Shown piece by piece: positions 43,089-53,270 of a stretch of DNA of 64,000 nt. Within the stretch, counting starts at the first letter, position 1; each line of letters begins with the position of its first letter. A program made the translations under genes and the position numbers. The notes below the pieces were generated by a model, which ran no database searches, was not told the origin of the DNA, and saw only the letters and a list, made by a program, of their open reading frames with translations. Source of the stretch: Mesorhizobium sp. SARCC-RB16n (GTDB taxonomy: Bacteria > Pseudomonadota > Alphaproteobacteria > Rhizobiales > Rhizobiaceae); the NCBI RefSeq assembly GCF_008520305.1, contig NZ_ML703258.1:62001-126000 (forward strand), in the 5' to 3' direction.

Positions 43089-44123
43089 ATGACAGCGGTT
43101 AACAAGTCCAATTCTGCAACTGAAAAAGGGTTCGAGGGGACCAGTGTAAGCTGGAGCCATAGTACATCCCGGTGCAACGGGACAGCGAGCACTGGTACAG
43201 AGCAAAGTGCGCCGCACGATCCTAACCTGCTCCAAACCCCCGAGCTTAGTTCGTTTAACACCAGGCTCCGTGCATGCCGCAGCTTTCTGCTCACACCTGC
43301 CTCGCGCCCCGATCTCTTCTCGGTGGCTGGTGGTGCTGGCGGCGATGCTCTCATCCTCGATCTCGAGTCCACCGTCGCCCCAGTGGACAAGCAGCGAGCG
43401 CGTGAGGCTGCGCTGGCGTTCTTACGCCAGCCAACCGAGACGGACTCGGTGCGCATCCTACGCATTAACAGCCCACGGTCGGCGGAAGGACTTCGTGACC
43501 TGCTCGCCCTCTACGAAGCAGCAAGCTGTCCCGACGCAATCATTATCCCAAAGTGCCGGTCCGCGGATGAAGTCCGGATGGTGGCCGACATACTGGACCG
43601 CTCGCAATCCGGAATCGGCATCATCCCGATGATCGAACTTGCACGAGCAGTCTTCGTTGCCAACCTGATAGCGGAAGCCGATAGACGAGTTTGCGGGGTC
43701 TTCCTCGGCGGCGGCGACCTGGCGGCCGACCTTGGCGCCGTGGGTTCTTGGGAGAACCTGCTGTTTGCACGATCTCAGGTCGTGGCGGCAGCAGCCACAA
43801 CCGGCATTGCCTCGATCGACGCGCCGTACTTCAAGAGCGACAGTGAGGGCCTTCACCGCGAAGCAGAAGCGAGTCGAAGGCTCGGGATGACAGGCAAGGC
43901 CGCTCTCCATGCAGAGCAGCTGGCCGCGATTGACGCCGCTTTCACACCATCACCGGACGCCGTAGCCGATGCCCGTTCGGTCATCGCCGCTGGCGCCTCG
44001 GCCGGCACTGACCTGCCCGTCTTGAACGGTCACGTGGTGGAACCGGCAATGATCCGAGAGGCGATGCGGGTGCTGACAATCACAGACCGACTGCGCAGCA
44101 GCTCAGGTGCGCCGGCATGTTAA
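43089..44123 (+). CDS. CitE-like CoA-ester lyase (HpcH/HpaI fold)
   Basis: A 344-residue protein of the citrate lyase beta-subunit/malyl-CoA lyase superfamily. Seen: RSFLLTPASRPDLF, GDALILDLESTVAPVDKQRA (metal and substrate region), RILRINSP, IIPKCRSADEVR, and GIIPMIELARAVF (catalytic Glu). It is a distant paralogue of citE three genes downstream, so it may cleave or hydrolyse another acyl-CoA such as citramalyl- or malyl-CoA, or supply a variant beta subunit. ATG 43089 is the first good start; its stop overlaps the carrier gene by seven bases. Confidence 0.8.
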   Translation: MTAVNKSNSATEKGFEGTSVSWSHSTSRCNGTASTGTEQSAPHDPNLLQTPELSSFNTRLRACRSFLLTPASRPDLFSVAGGAGGDALILDLESTVAPVDKQRAREAALAFLRQPTETDSVRILRINSPRSAEGLRDLLALYEAASCPDAIIIPKCRSADEVRMVADILDRSQSGIGIIPMIELARAVFVANLIAEADRRVCGVFLGGGDLAADLGAVGSWENLLFARSQVVAAAATTGIASIDAPYFKSDSEGLHREAEASRRLGMTGKAALHAEQLAAIDAAFTPSPDAVADARSVIAAGASAGTDLPVLNGHVVEPAMIREAMRVLTITDRLRSSSGAPAC

Positions 44124-45064
44124 ACACCATCGCCGTGACGCTTGTGCCCGTAGCCTTTGTGATCTTTCTCGGATATCGCGCGGCGCGCCTGAAGTTCTTC
44201 GGAGGCGCCGACCGGGCAATGCTGACCCGGCTCGTGCTGACCTGGCTCCTGCCGCCTCTGCTTCTGGCCGGAATCTTACAGACGCCCCGCTCAGACCTCA
44301 TGGACTACAGGATACCCCTGCTGTTCGTGGTGGGGCTTACGGTTCCCTATCTCGCCATCCTGCTCGGCAGCCTCTTTGTCCTTCGCTACGACTTGCGCAC
44401 TTCTACACTGAGGGCGAGCCTTCTCGCCTTCCCCGATATGGTATTCATGGGCGTTCCGGTCCTCGGGCAGTTATTCGGCCCTTCAAGCCTCTACCCAATT
44501 CTCATCGCGAACCTGATCCCATCGCTGATCATCGTTCCACTTACCACCGTGCTCCTCGAAATCGGCTCCAACAGCGGCAAGAGCGCTGGGGCTCGGAGAT
44601 TCTTCATCACGCTGCTGAAAGCGATACGCGAGCCGAGAGTCTGGGTCCCATTCATCGGCATCGTGGTGATGCTCCTTGACTTGCCTGTGCCGGCGTTCGC
44701 CATCGACTCTCTCAAACTCATAGGCAATTCCACCACGGGGATTTCTCTTTTCCTTGCCGGGCTCATCATTGCTGAGGAAAAGGTCGAGCTAACAAAGGCA
44801 GTGGCCATCGACTGCCTGATCAAGAACCTGGTGCATCCTGTCGCGATGCTCGGGGCCGTCCTGGCGTTGGGGATTACCGGCGTCGTCGCGCGGGAAGCAA
44901 TCCTGCTCGCCGCACTGCCCTCGGCGGTCATCACAACCATGTTCGCCGAAGAGCACCATGTTCTCGAGTCAGAATCCTCGACCACCATTCTCGCAACGAG
45001 GGTGCTCGCCTTCGCAACGATCCCGCTCATGATCGTAGCGACACAACACCTGATGATATCGTGA
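44117..45064 (+). CDS. AEC-family (malate permease-like) transporter
   Basis: A 315-residue integral membrane protein with about ten membrane segments: VTLVPVAFVIFLGYRAARLK, LVLTWLLPPLLLAGIL, and a second half containing VWVPFIGIVVMLLDLPVPA. This is the auxin-efflux-carrier family, which includes MleP and MdcF carriers for malate and malonate. Sitting between two CitE-type genes and citC, it takes the place of citT/citS in enterobacterial clusters and is probably the citrate or C4-dicarboxylate carrier. Confidence 0.85.
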   Translation: MLNTIAVTLVPVAFVIFLGYRAARLKFFGGADRAMLTRLVLTWLLPPLLLAGILQTPRSDLMDYRIPLLFVVGLTVPYLAILLGSLFVLRYDLRTSTLRASLLAFPDMVFMGVPVLGQLFGPSSLYPILIANLIPSLIIVPLTTVLLEIGSNSGKSAGARRFFITLLKAIREPRVWVPFIGIVVMLLDLPVPAFAIDSLKLIGNSTTGISLFLAGLIIAEEKVELTKAVAIDCLIKNLVHPVAMLGAVLALGITGVVAREAILLAALPSAVITTMFAEEHHVLESESSTTILATRVLAFATIPLMIVATQHLMIS

Positions 45065-45077
45065 GAGGGGGTCAGCT

Positions 45078-46124
45078 ATGAACGCCGCAGGTGATTTCTA
45101 TGATTTTCATAGTGTGCGGCCCCACGAGGCGCCGCACGAGATAGAGGATGTAGAGCGGCTGCTGGCTGCCAATAACCTGGAACTGGACAGCCAAATCGAG
45201 ATTTTCGTTGTCTGCCGACAACAAGGGACCGTCGTCGCCTGCGCTGGTCTTGACCACTGCACAATAAAGTGTGTCGCAGTCGCCGAACATCTACGCGGCG
45301 AGGCGCTCAGCCTGCGGCTGGGCAGCGAAGTCGTCAGCCTGGCGGCAGAGAGAGGGCAATTCCACCTATTCCTCTACTCCCCACCGCATAACCAAAGCTT
45401 ATTCCGAGGCTGGGGCTTCTACCCACTGGTCGAGGTTCCCCGGCAGATCGTGCTGATGGAGAATAGTACTGTCGCGATTCAAAGATATTGCGACAGGCTG
45501 CGTGAGCAACGCCGGCCGGGCGCCACGATCGGCGGCATTGTCCTGAACGCGAACCCATTCACGCTTGGCCATCGCTATCTGGTCGAACAGGCGGCGACCG
45601 CTTGCGACTGGATCCATCTCTTCCTCGTCAGGGAAGATGCATCGTCAATATCCTATGCCGATCGCTTCGCCCTCGTTGCGGCGGGCGTAAAGGATATCGA
45701 CAACCTGACGCTGCACCAGGGCTCCGACTACATAATCTCGCGCGCCACTTTCCCGGGCTATTTTCTGAAGGATAAAGCGCTCGTCGATCATAGCTGGGCC
45801 GCTATCGATCTACTTCTGTTCCGGGAATACATCGCACCGGCCCTTGGCATCACCCACCGCTACGTGGGCACTGAGCCGTTCGACCTGGTCACGAATAGCT
45901 ACAACAGTGAGATGAGACACTGGCTGCAGCAACCAGCCTCGCCGGCTCCTCCGATCAAGGTGGTCGAGGTGCCCAGAGTATCGATCCATGGGACCCCGGT
46001 CTCCGCGACCGAGGTCCGAAGATTGCTCGCGCACCGGAATTTCAAGGCTATCGAGGAACTGGTGCCAGCGACAACCATGAAGTTTCTGGAGCAAGACTAT
46101 CCGCAAATTGTGCAAGGGGCATGA
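45078..46124 (+). CDS. citC: [Citrate (pro-3S)-lyase] ligase
   Basis: A 348-residue enzyme that acetylates the prosthetic group of citrate lyase, using ATP and acetate. The N-terminal 120 residues are GNAT-like; the C-terminal domain is a nucleotidyltransferase with GGIVLNANPFTLGHRYLVEQ (the T-x-GH motif) and VSATEVRRLLA. Length fits CitC. AGAGGGGG lies ten bases before ATG 45078. First of the citC-D-E-F-X-G series, in the enterobacterial order. Confidence 0.92.
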   Translation: MNAAGDFYDFHSVRPHEAPHEIEDVERLLAANNLELDSQIEIFVVCRQQGTVVACAGLDHCTIKCVAVAEHLRGEALSLRLGSEVVSLAAERGQFHLFLYSPPHNQSLFRGWGFYPLVEVPRQIVLMENSTVAIQRYCDRLREQRRPGATIGGIVLNANPFTLGHRYLVEQAATACDWIHLFLVREDASSISYADRFALVAAGVKDIDNLTLHQGSDYIISRATFPGYFLKDKALVDHSWAAIDLLLFREYIAPALGITHRYVGTEPFDLVTNSYNSEMRHWLQQPASPAPPIKVVEVPRVSIHGTPVSATEVRRLLAHRNFKAIEELVPATTMKFLEQDYPQIVQGA

Positions 46125-46141
46125 TGAAAGGTCGAAATTCA

Positions 46142-46432
46142 ATGAAGATCGTCAAAGAAGCTATAGCCGGCACGCTGGAATCTAGTGATCTGCTGGTCAA
46201 GGTTGCGCCAAGCGATACACGCGAAATCGTGATCAAGAGCGAAGTATTCAAGCAGTTCGGCAAGCAGATCGCGCGTGTCGTTGAAGAGACCCTGGATCAG
46301 CTTTCTGTGAAGGCCGGATCCGTCGTGATCGAAGACAAGGGCGCGCTGGATTGTGTCATCCGGGCACGGGTTCAGGCCGCGACGTTGCGTGGCTCCGGGT
46401 CCGAGGACCTGGATTGGCGGAGGCTGTCATGA
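46142..46432 (+). CDS. citD: Citrate lyase acyl carrier protein (gamma subunit)
   Basis: A 96-residue carrier protein: [20 protein letters not shown], with Ser14 in TLESSD the site of the phosphoribosyl-dephospho-CoA arm, and [20 protein letters not shown] near the end. Start at 46142 makes the N-terminus match the family; ATG 46121 overlapping citC would add seven residues. Overlaps citE by four bases. Confidence 0.92.
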   Translation: MKIVKEAIAGTLESSDLLVKVAPSDTREIVIKSEVFKQFGKQIARVVEETLDQLSVKAGSVVIEDKGALDCVIRARVQAATLRGSGSEDLDWRRLS

Positions 46433-47295
46433 AATTGCGTCGCAGCATGCTCTTCGTCCCCGGCGACAATGCCGCAATGCTGAGCACCTCATTCATCTAC
46501 AAACCCGATTCGATCATGTTTGATCTCGAAGACGCGGTTTCACCACGCGAGAAAGATTCGGCGCGGTTGCTCGTTTTTCAGGCGCTCCAGCACCCCGTTT
46601 ATCGAGATATCGAGACCGTCGTGCGCATCAACAGCCTCAGCACGGAGTTCGGCAGGAAGGATCTGGAGGCCGCCATCAGAGGGGGCGCCAACGTGGTGCG
46701 GCTACCGAAGACAGAAAGCCCAGAGGCGATCCGTGAGCTCGACACACACGTGACGCGGATCGAAATCGCGTGCGGACGCCCTGTCGGAGACACAAAGCTG
46801 ATGGCAGCGATCGAATCGGCCTCGGGTGTTGTCAATGCCGTGGCGATCGCAACTGCATCGCCGCGCATGATTGCGATCGCCATGGCCGGGTTCGACTACT
46901 TGGTCGACATGCATACGCGCCGCAGCGACGACTGGCAGCCCGAGCTGTTCTATGCGCGAGCTGCGGTCCTGCACGCCGCGCGAGCGGCGCATATCGACGC
47001 CTTCGATGTCGTCTATGGCAATGTGAACGATGACGAGGGTTTCATGCGCGAGGTCAAGATCGCCAAGCAGCTCGGCTTCAATGGAAAATCGCTGATTCAC
47101 CCGAAGCAAGTTTACCTTCTTCACAGGGCATACGCGCCGACGCAGGACGAAGTCGATCACGCCAGACGCGTGATTGCAGCGGCAGAGGAAGCGCTCCGCA
47201 ACGGATTGGGGGTCGTCTCACTCGATGGCAAGATGATCGACCCACCAGTGCTCAAAGAGGCTGAAATGACATTGCAGCTTGCCGAAGCGGCCTGA
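46429..47295 (+). CDS. citE: Citrate lyase beta subunit (citryl-ACP lyase)
   Basis: A 288-residue TIM-barrel lyase that splits citryl-carrier into oxaloacetate and acetyl-carrier. Seen: [79 protein letters not shown] and [13 protein letters not shown]. Length and motifs are those of CitE. Coupled by ATGA overlap to citD and 29 bases before citF. Confidence 0.94.
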   Translation: MKLRRSMLFVPGDNAAMLSTSFIYKPDSIMFDLEDAVSPREKDSARLLVFQALQHPVYRDIETVVRINSLSTEFGRKDLEAAIRGGANVVRLPKTESPEAIRELDTHVTRIEIACGRPVGDTKLMAAIESASGVVNAVAIATASPRMIAIAMAGFDYLVDMHTRRSDDWQPELFYARAAVLHAARAAHIDAFDVVYGNVNDDEGFMREVKIAKQLGFNGKSLIHPKQVYLLHRAYAPTQDEVDHARRVIAAAEEALRNGLGVVSLDGKMIDPPVLKEAEMTLQLAEAA

Positions 47296-47324
47296 AACCA
47301 ACACTTCATTGAGGACGACACTTT

Positions 47325-48845
47325 ATGACCAGTTCGCTCACGCCACTGCAATCGCCGGATTCCGTACTTGGCCAATCGCAGCCTTTCACGGGAGCGACGG
47401 CCCAGACCCCTTATCTCGATGCCGTCGATACGAAATTGCACCGCAAGCTTTGCGGGTCGATCGAGGAAGCCATCGAGCGATCGGGGCTGAAGGATGGGAT
47501 GACCATCTCTTTCCATCATGCCTTCCGAGAGGGCGACAAAGTGGTCAACAGGGTCGTCGACACTCTGGCCCGGCTCGGCTTCAAAAACCTTACGCTGGCG
47601 TCGAGTTCCCTGCTGAGCTGCCACGATCCTCTCGTCGACCACGTCAAGAGCGGTGTCATCACCCAAATCTACACTTCGGGCATGCGCGGCAAGCTCGCGG
47701 AAGCCATTTCGAACGGCCTTATGGCGCGGCCCGTACAGGTCCACTCGCATGGCGGCCGTGTCCATTTGCTGCAGACGGGAGAGTTGCAGATCGACGTGGC
47801 CTTCCTGGCAGTAGCCTGCTGCGACGAGTTCGGAAACGCCAATGGAACTCATGGCAGGCTGAATTGCGGTTCGCTTGGCTACGCGAAGGTCGATGCGCAA
47901 TTCGCTCGCCAGGTCGTAGTGTTGACAGAAGAAGTGGTCGACTTTCCGAACCACCCGGCCAGCATTTCGCAGGATCGCGTCGACTGGATCGTCAAGCTCG
48001 ACGAAGTAGGTGACCCGTCGAAGATCAGCGCGGGCGCCGCGCGCGTCACGAACAATGCACGCGAATTGCTGATTGCCCGAAATGCAACGGACGTGATCGA
48101 GCACTCGGGCTATTTCGTTGATGGCTTCTCAATGCAAACCGGTTCGGGAGCGGCGGCCACTGCTGCTACCCGGTTCCTGGAGGAGCGCATGACGCGCAGG
48201 GGAATCAAAGCAAGCTTCGCGTTGGGCGGCGTTACTGGTGGCATTGCGGATCTGCACAAGAAGGGGCTGATCAAGACCGTCGTCGATGTGCAGTCATTCG
48301 ACCAGGATGCCGCGGAGTCGCTGCGTACCTCAAGCGGACATCTGGAGATCTCGGCAAACGAATATGCCAATCCCACCTCCAAGGCGGCATACGTCGATCG
48401 CGTGAACATGGTAATCTTGAGTGCCTTGGAGATCGATCTTGATTTCAACGTCAACGTGATCACCGGTTCCGACGGCGTCATGCGAGGCGCATCTGGCGGG
48501 CATTGCGACGTGGCTGCGGCGGCCGACTTGACCATCATTGTGGCCCCTTTGGTGCGCAGCCGGATTCCCACAGTTGTTCGACGCGTCACGACAAGGCTGA
48601 CCCCCGGCGAATCGGTCGATGTTGTCGTGACGGATCAGGGCATCGCGGTAAACCGGAACCGTCCCGAAGTCGAACAGCGCCTCCGCGATGCTCGGTTGCC
48701 GGTCATGACAATCGAAGAGTTGCACGAGCGGGCGGTGACACTGACCGGGGAGCCCGAACCGCTCGAATTCACCGACCGCATTGTGGGCGTTGTTCGCTAT
48801 CGCGACGGCAGCGTGATCGATGTCGTGCGGCAGGTGAAGGGCTGA
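47325..48845 (+). CDS. citF: Citrate lyase alpha subunit (citrate CoA-transferase)
   Basis: A 506-residue subunit that moves the carrier from acetate to citrate. It starts close to the citE stop and contains DGMTISFHHAFREGDKVVNR, NGTHGRLNCGSLGYA, RASFALGGVTGGI-like and VTDQGIAVNRNRPEVEQRL. Length fits CitF. Together with citD and citE it forms the lyase that converts citrate to acetate and oxaloacetate in the cytoplasm. Confidence 0.95.
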   Translation: MTSSLTPLQSPDSVLGQSQPFTGATAQTPYLDAVDTKLHRKLCGSIEEAIERSGLKDGMTISFHHAFREGDKVVNRVVDTLARLGFKNLTLASSSLLSCHDPLVDHVKSGVITQIYTSGMRGKLAEAISNGLMARPVQVHSHGGRVHLLQTGELQIDVAFLAVACCDEFGNANGTHGRLNCGSLGYAKVDAQFARQVVVLTEEVVDFPNHPASISQDRVDWIVKLDEVGDPSKISAGAARVTNNARELLIARNATDVIEHSGYFVDGFSMQTGSGAAATAATRFLEERMTRRGIKASFALGGVTGGIADLHKKGLIKTVVDVQSFDQDAAESLRTSSGHLEISANEYANPTSKAAYVDRVNMVILSALEIDLDFNVNVITGSDGVMRGASGGHCDVAAAADLTIIVAPLVRSRIPTVVRRVTTRLTPGESVDVVVTDQGIAVNRNRPEVEQRLRDARLPVMTIEELHERAVTLTGEPEPLEFTDRIVGVVRYRDGSVIDVVRQVKG

Positions 48846-48847
48846 TT

Positions 48848-49399
48848 ATGGATTCCCATGCCGAAATGATCGGTGAGACCAGTATCAGCCTCGAGCAGAT
48901 GCTGGTCGCAAGGGAGCAGCGGGTTGCGCGCCAAGCCGTTGCTCTCGCGCGATTCGGCAGACCTTTGATTTCCGTGACGGTCGTGATCCCCGGCCCGATC
49001 AAGGATGGCCAACTACCGCGACGTTTGATGACCCAAGCGCTTCGAGAATTGGATGCCCTCGCGTTCAGGCGGGGCTGGAGCGTCCTGTCGCACGAAGCCT
49101 TGTGGCAGGAGACCGGCCCGGAGGCGCTCTACGTCATCGACACGGACGCAGGGACCCTCAAATCGGCTGCCATCGAGCTTGAAGACCGCCACCCCATCGG
49201 GCGCTTGTGGGACCTGGATGTCATCGCTCCCGGGACGGGTTCACTATCCCGCCGAACCCTTGGCCTTCCTCCGCGCCCCTGCCTCGTCTGCCCACAGCCG
49301 GCGCACGTCTGCGGCCGCTCGCGCAGGCACCCGCTGGAAGAGCTGTTGAGCACGTTGAGAAAGATCGTCCATGAATATGATCTACGGACAGCCATATAG
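48848..49399 (+). CDS. citX: Holo-citrate lyase synthase (apo-citrate lyase phosphoribosyl-dephospho-CoA transferase)
   Basis: A 183-residue transferase that attaches the prosthetic group to CitD. Seen: LEQMLVAREQRVARQAVALA, IGRLWDLDVIAPGTG (the GRLWDxDV signature) and CLVCPQPAHVCGRSRRHPLE at the C-terminus. ATG 48848 lies two bases after the citF stop. The end overlaps citG by 29 bases. In some bacteria citX and citG are fused; here they are separate. Confidence 0.92.
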   Translation: MDSHAEMIGETSISLEQMLVAREQRVARQAVALARFGRPLISVTVVIPGPIKDGQLPRRLMTQALRELDALAFRRGWSVLSHEALWQETGPEALYVIDTDAGTLKSAAIELEDRHPIGRLWDLDVIAPGTGSLSRRTLGLPPRPCLVCPQPAHVCGRSRRHPLEELLSTLRKIVHEYDLRTAI

Positions 49400-50300
49400 C
49401 AGTCCGTCGCGCGCTTCGCAGGACAAAGCGCAACAGACGATTGGCGCTGCCGCGATTGCGGACTATGTCAACAGGGCATTGCTCACAGAGGTGATGCTCA
49501 CCCCCAAGCCCGGGCTGGTCGACACGCGTAATTGCGGCGCCCACTACGACATGGACATAAATACGTTCCTGGCGAGTGCGCGGGCTATTGCTCCCTGGTG
49601 GCCGCGCTTCCTGGAGATGGGCCATGAATCCGCTGGAATCGCTGCTTGTCTCTCGCTGCCGCTGGTGCGGCCGATCGGACTCCAGTGCGAACAAGCGATG
49701 CTTCAGGCGACACACGGCATTAACACGCATAAGGGCGCCATATTTTCCTTCGGCTTGCTCTGTTTCGCTGCGGGTCGGCTTTTGACGAATGGGTTCGATT
49801 TGACCCGAGAGAGCATGTGCGCCGAGGTGGGAGGCATTTGCGCCGGACTCGTTGATCGGGAGCTTAGGGGCACACCGGAGGCGCGGACGGCGGGCGAAAG
49901 GGCCTTCCTTCGCTTCGGCTTCCCCGGTGCCAGAGGAGAAGCAGCGTCTGGTTTCGCGACAGTGCGCACGGCGGCGTTGCCAGTGTACGACGGCTTACGG
50001 TTCGACGGCGTAAGCGAAGAAATGGCGCTTCTACAGGCGTTATTACATCTGCTGGCCGTCAACGACGATACCAATCTCGTTTCCCGAGGCGGTCTTGCTG
50101 GCCTTGGCTACGTCCGCACATACGCCACGAAGCTTCTGCAGGCGGGCGGCGCCTTGGCACCGGATGGTGCTGCGAAAATGGCAGCCTTCGATGACGCCCT
50201 GATCAGCCGCCACCTCAGCCCAGGAGGCACCGCAGATCTGCTAGGCCTCACATGGTTCATCGCGCAGTTTCCCGCTGTTAACGAAGACGCGCGGATCTGA
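49371..50300 (+). CDS. citG: Triphosphoribosyl-dephospho-CoA synthase
   Basis: A 309-residue enzyme that makes the citrate lyase prosthetic group precursor from dephospho-CoA and ATP. Seen: LLTEVMLTPKPGLVDTRNCG, HYDMDINTFLASARAI, TNTHKGAIF-like (GINTHKGAIFSFGLLCFAAG) and NDDTNLVSRGGLAGLGYVR. Last gene of the island. The complete set for an active enzyme (C, D, E, F, X, G) is thus present. Confidence 0.93.
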   Translation: MNMIYGQPYSSPSRASQDKAQQTIGAAAIADYVNRALLTEVMLTPKPGLVDTRNCGAHYDMDINTFLASARAIAPWWPRFLEMGHESAGIAACLSLPLVRPIGLQCEQAMLQATHGINTHKGAIFSFGLLCFAAGRLLTNGFDLTRESMCAEVGGICAGLVDRELRGTPEARTAGERAFLRFGFPGARGEAASGFATVRTAALPVYDGLRFDGVSEEMALLQALLHLLAVNDDTNLVSRGGLAGLGYVRTYATKLLQAGGALAPDGAAKMAAFDDALISRHLSPGGTADLLGLTWFIAQFPAVNEDARI

Positions 50301-50595
50301 CTCGCTTTCGAGAACCTGCGTCTGACATCACCGAGATTAACGGCATGCGCGGCGGGGCTTGGTCTCGACCATTTTAGCATTGAATTGAAGACGCTGCAGG
50401 GGGACATGGCGCGTCCTGTCTAGCCTGTTTCAGTTAGCGCAACATTGTCACAGGCGCGGCAAGAACGACGAAGCCAGTGGGTCATCGCATTCACTAATGT
50501 TGGGCCCTCGCGGATCGACGATGAGATCCGGCACTGAGACGGCAGCAGGCTGGAGCCGCTGCTACGGCCGGAACGCGTCAGGTAAGGAAACCCAA

Positions 50596-52329
50596 ATGGC
50601 AAAAACGGTGGCAGATCAGTTCGCGGAAATCCTCGCCGCCGCGGGTGTCAGGCGCATCTACGGCATCGTCGGGGACAGCCTGAACGGTCTGACCGACGCC
50701 ATCCGGCAACAAGGCAAGATCGAGTGGATCCACGTCCGGCACGAAGAAGTTGCTGCCTTTGCCGCCGGCGCCGAGGCGCATCTGACCGGCGAGCTCGCAG
50801 TGTGTGCGGGAAGCTGCGGACCCGGCAACCTGCACCTCATCAATGGTCTGTTCGATTGTCACCGCTCGCGCGTTCCCGTTCTTGGAATCGCCGCCCAGAT
50901 CCCCTCGGGCGAAATCGGCAGCGGCTATTTTCAGGAGACCCGTCCACAGGCGCTCTTCCAGGAATGCAGCCACTATTGCGAGTTGGTCTCCGGGCCTAAC
51001 CAAATGCCACGGGCTCTCGAGATCGCCATCCGCCAGGCCGTCGGCAAGCGCGGCGTTTCGGTGCTCGTTCTACCGGGTGATGTCGCCCTGCAGGCCGCTG
51101 CCGAAGCGCCAATCAAACTGGGCGGGCTGCTCCCACCCGCGCCGCTGGTAACGCCGTCGCCGAAGGACCTCGATCGTCTGGCAGCGCTCCTCAATGCCGA
51201 TGGCCGTGTGACGATCTTGTGTGGCTCGGGATGTCAGGGCGCTCACGACGAGCTGCTGGCGCTAGGCGAGCGCCTCAAGGCACCAATGGTTCATGCGCTC
51301 CGCGGCAAGGAGCATGTCGAGTGGGACAATCCTTACGACGTCGGCATGACCGGGTTGATCGGCTTCTCCTCCGGCTATCATGCAATGCGCGCCTGTGATG
51401 TCCTGCTCATGCTGGGGACCGATTTTCCCTACCGCCAATTCTACCCGGATGGTGGTGGCGCCCGCATTGCTCAGGTCGATCTGCGGGCAGAGAACATCGG
51501 CCGTCGCGCTGCAGTCGACCTCGGCGTTGTGGGAGACGTCCGTACCACCGTCACCGCCTTGCTGCCGCTGCTGACGGAGAAGCGCGACGATACGCACCTT
51601 ACCCAGGCACGGCAGCACTACGTCAGGACGCGTAAGGCACTCGACGGTCTCGCGATCGGCACGCCCGGAAAGCGGCTCATTCATCCGCAGCAGATCGCAC
51701 AGGCAATCAGCGACCAGGCCAGTAGGGACGCTGTCTTTACCTGTGACGTCGGTCTCCCGACGGTGTGGGCCGCGCGTTACCTCAGCATGAACGGCAAGCG
51801 GCGGCTGCTCGGGTCTTTCTGGCATGGCTCGATGGCGAATGCGATGGCGCAGGGGATCGGTGCCCAGGCCGCATTCCCCGATCGGCAAGTGATCTCGCTG
51901 TCCGGCGACGGTGGCTTCGCTATGTTGATGGGCGACTTTCTGACGCTGGCGCAGCATCGTCTTCCCGTGAAGGTGGTGGTGTTCAACAACAGCGCATTGG
52001 GCTTTATCGAACTCGAGCAAAAATCCACCGGCTTCCTCGATTTCGGGACAGAGCTGAAGAATCCGAACTTCGCCGCAATGGCCGAAGCTGTCGGTATCCG
52101 CGGGATCAGGCTCGAGGATCCGGCTGAGGTGGACGACGGAATCGCGGATGCCCTCGCCCACGACGGGCCGGTTCTGATCGATGCTGTGGTCAACCGGACC
52201 GAGCTCGCAATACCGCCTTCCATCACCATGGAGATGGCGAAAGGCTTCACCCTCTACATGGTGAAGGCTGTGATTAGCGGCCGAGGCGACGAGGTCATCG
52301 ACCTCGCGAAGACCAATGTGTTGCGCTGA
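50596..52329 (+). CDS. poxB: Pyruvate:quinone oxidoreductase (pyruvate dehydrogenase, cytochrome)
   Basis: A 577-residue peripheral membrane flavoenzyme with thiamine diphosphate that oxidises pyruvate to acetate and CO2, reducing ubiquinone. Very close to E. coli PoxB in phrases such as [40 protein letters not shown] and [17 protein letters not shown]; ThDP motif [17 protein letters not shown]...NN. The C-terminal membrane-activation segment ([16 protein letters not shown]) is kept. TAAGGAAA precedes ATG 50596. The cyo genes follow nine bases after its stop, so the quinol it makes can be used by the oxidase encoded in the same operon. Confidence 0.95.
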   Translation: MAKTVADQFAEILAAAGVRRIYGIVGDSLNGLTDAIRQQGKIEWIHVRHEEVAAFAAGAEAHLTGELAVCAGSCGPGNLHLINGLFDCHRSRVPVLGIAAQIPSGEIGSGYFQETRPQALFQECSHYCELVSGPNQMPRALEIAIRQAVGKRGVSVLVLPGDVALQAAAEAPIKLGGLLPPAPLVTPSPKDLDRLAALLNADGRVTILCGSGCQGAHDELLALGERLKAPMVHALRGKEHVEWDNPYDVGMTGLIGFSSGYHAMRACDVLLMLGTDFPYRQFYPDGGGARIAQVDLRAENIGRRAAVDLGVVGDVRTTVTALLPLLTEKRDDTHLTQARQHYVRTRKALDGLAIGTPGKRLIHPQQIAQAISDQASRDAVFTCDVGLPTVWAARYLSMNGKRRLLGSFWHGSMANAMAQGIGAQAAFPDRQVISLSGDGGFAMLMGDFLTLAQHRLPVKVVVFNNSALGFIELEQKSTGFLDFGTELKNPNFAAMAEAVGIRGIRLEDPAEVDDGIADALAHDGPVLIDAVVNRTELAIPPSITMEMAKGFTLYMVKAVISGRGDEVIDLAKTNVLR

Positions 52330-52337
52330 GATCGGCG

Positions 52338-53270
52338 ATGGAGATTGTGACCACCCTCTGCTCCCGGCTTCGGCTGACCTCATGGGTCTGTCAGCGAGAC
52401 CGCGTATCGGTTATTGTTTTGATCGGTGCCTCGACACTCAGCGGCTGTGCCGAGGGCGTGCTCGATCCAAAGGGACCGATCGCCGCCGGTGAGCGGCAAA
52501 TTCTGTTCAACTCGCTCGGTATCATGCTTGCCATCGTGATCCCGACGATCCTGGCCACGCTCGGCGTTGCATTCTGGTTTCGCCACTCGAATACGCGAGC
52601 CCGCTACCTGCCGGGTTTCACATATTCCGGTCGTCTCGAGATGCTGGTTTGGTCGATTCCAGCCATGACGGTGCTGCTGGTTGGCGGAGTGGCCTGGATC
52701 GGCTCACACGATCTCGATCCGGGCAAGCCAATTGCCGACACGATAAAACCCGTCACTATTCAGGTCGTCTCGCTCGACTGGAAATGGCTGTTCATCTACC
52801 CTGACCAAGGCATTGCGAGCGTCAATCAGCTGACAATTCCGGCCGGCACGCCAGTCAGCTTTGAGCTGACCTCGTCAGGTGTCATGAACAGCTTCTTCGT
52901 ACCGCAACTGGGCGGCCAGATCTACACGATGGCAGGGATGACGACCCGTCTTCACCTCCTGGCCGACCATCCTGGAACCTACCGAGGACTGTCGGCCCAG
53001 TTTAGCGGCGATGGCTTTGCGGATATGCGCTTCAATGTTGACGCGGTGCCTGCCGCAAATTTTGAGCAATGGCTAACCGCAACCCGCAATACTGGTCAGG
53101 TGCTCGACACACAGGCTTATGCCGAACTCGCCAAGCCCAGCATAGCGGTTGCGCCTTTCAGCTATCGCAACGTCGCTCCCAACCTGTTCAAAAGCATCTT
53201 GAGCACCAGACTACAGCCGGATGATCAATCGCGTCTCTCCCAGGCGGTTGAACAAAGGACGCAAAAATGA
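52338..53270 (+). CDS. cyoA: Cytochrome bo ubiquinol oxidase subunit II
   Basis: A 310-residue lipoprotein-type subunit: lipobox TLSGC, two membrane helices, then the cupredoxin-like domain [20 protein letters not shown] and [20 protein letters not shown]. The CuA ligands of cytochrome c oxidases are missing, as expected for a quinol oxidase. Stop overlaps cyoB by four bases. Confidence 0.94.
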   Translation: MEIVTTLCSRLRLTSWVCQRDRVSVIVLIGASTLSGCAEGVLDPKGPIAAGERQILFNSLGIMLAIVIPTILATLGVAFWFRHSNTRARYLPGFTYSGRLEMLVWSIPAMTVLLVGGVAWIGSHDLDPGKPIADTIKPVTIQVVSLDWKWLFIYPDQGIASVNQLTIPAGTPVSFELTSSGVMNSFFVPQLGGQIYTMAGMTTRLHLLADHPGTYRGLSAQFSGDGFADMRFNVDAVPAANFEQWLTATRNTGQVLDTQAYAELAKPSIAVAPFSYRNVAPNLFKSILSTRLQPDDQSRLSQAVEQRTQK

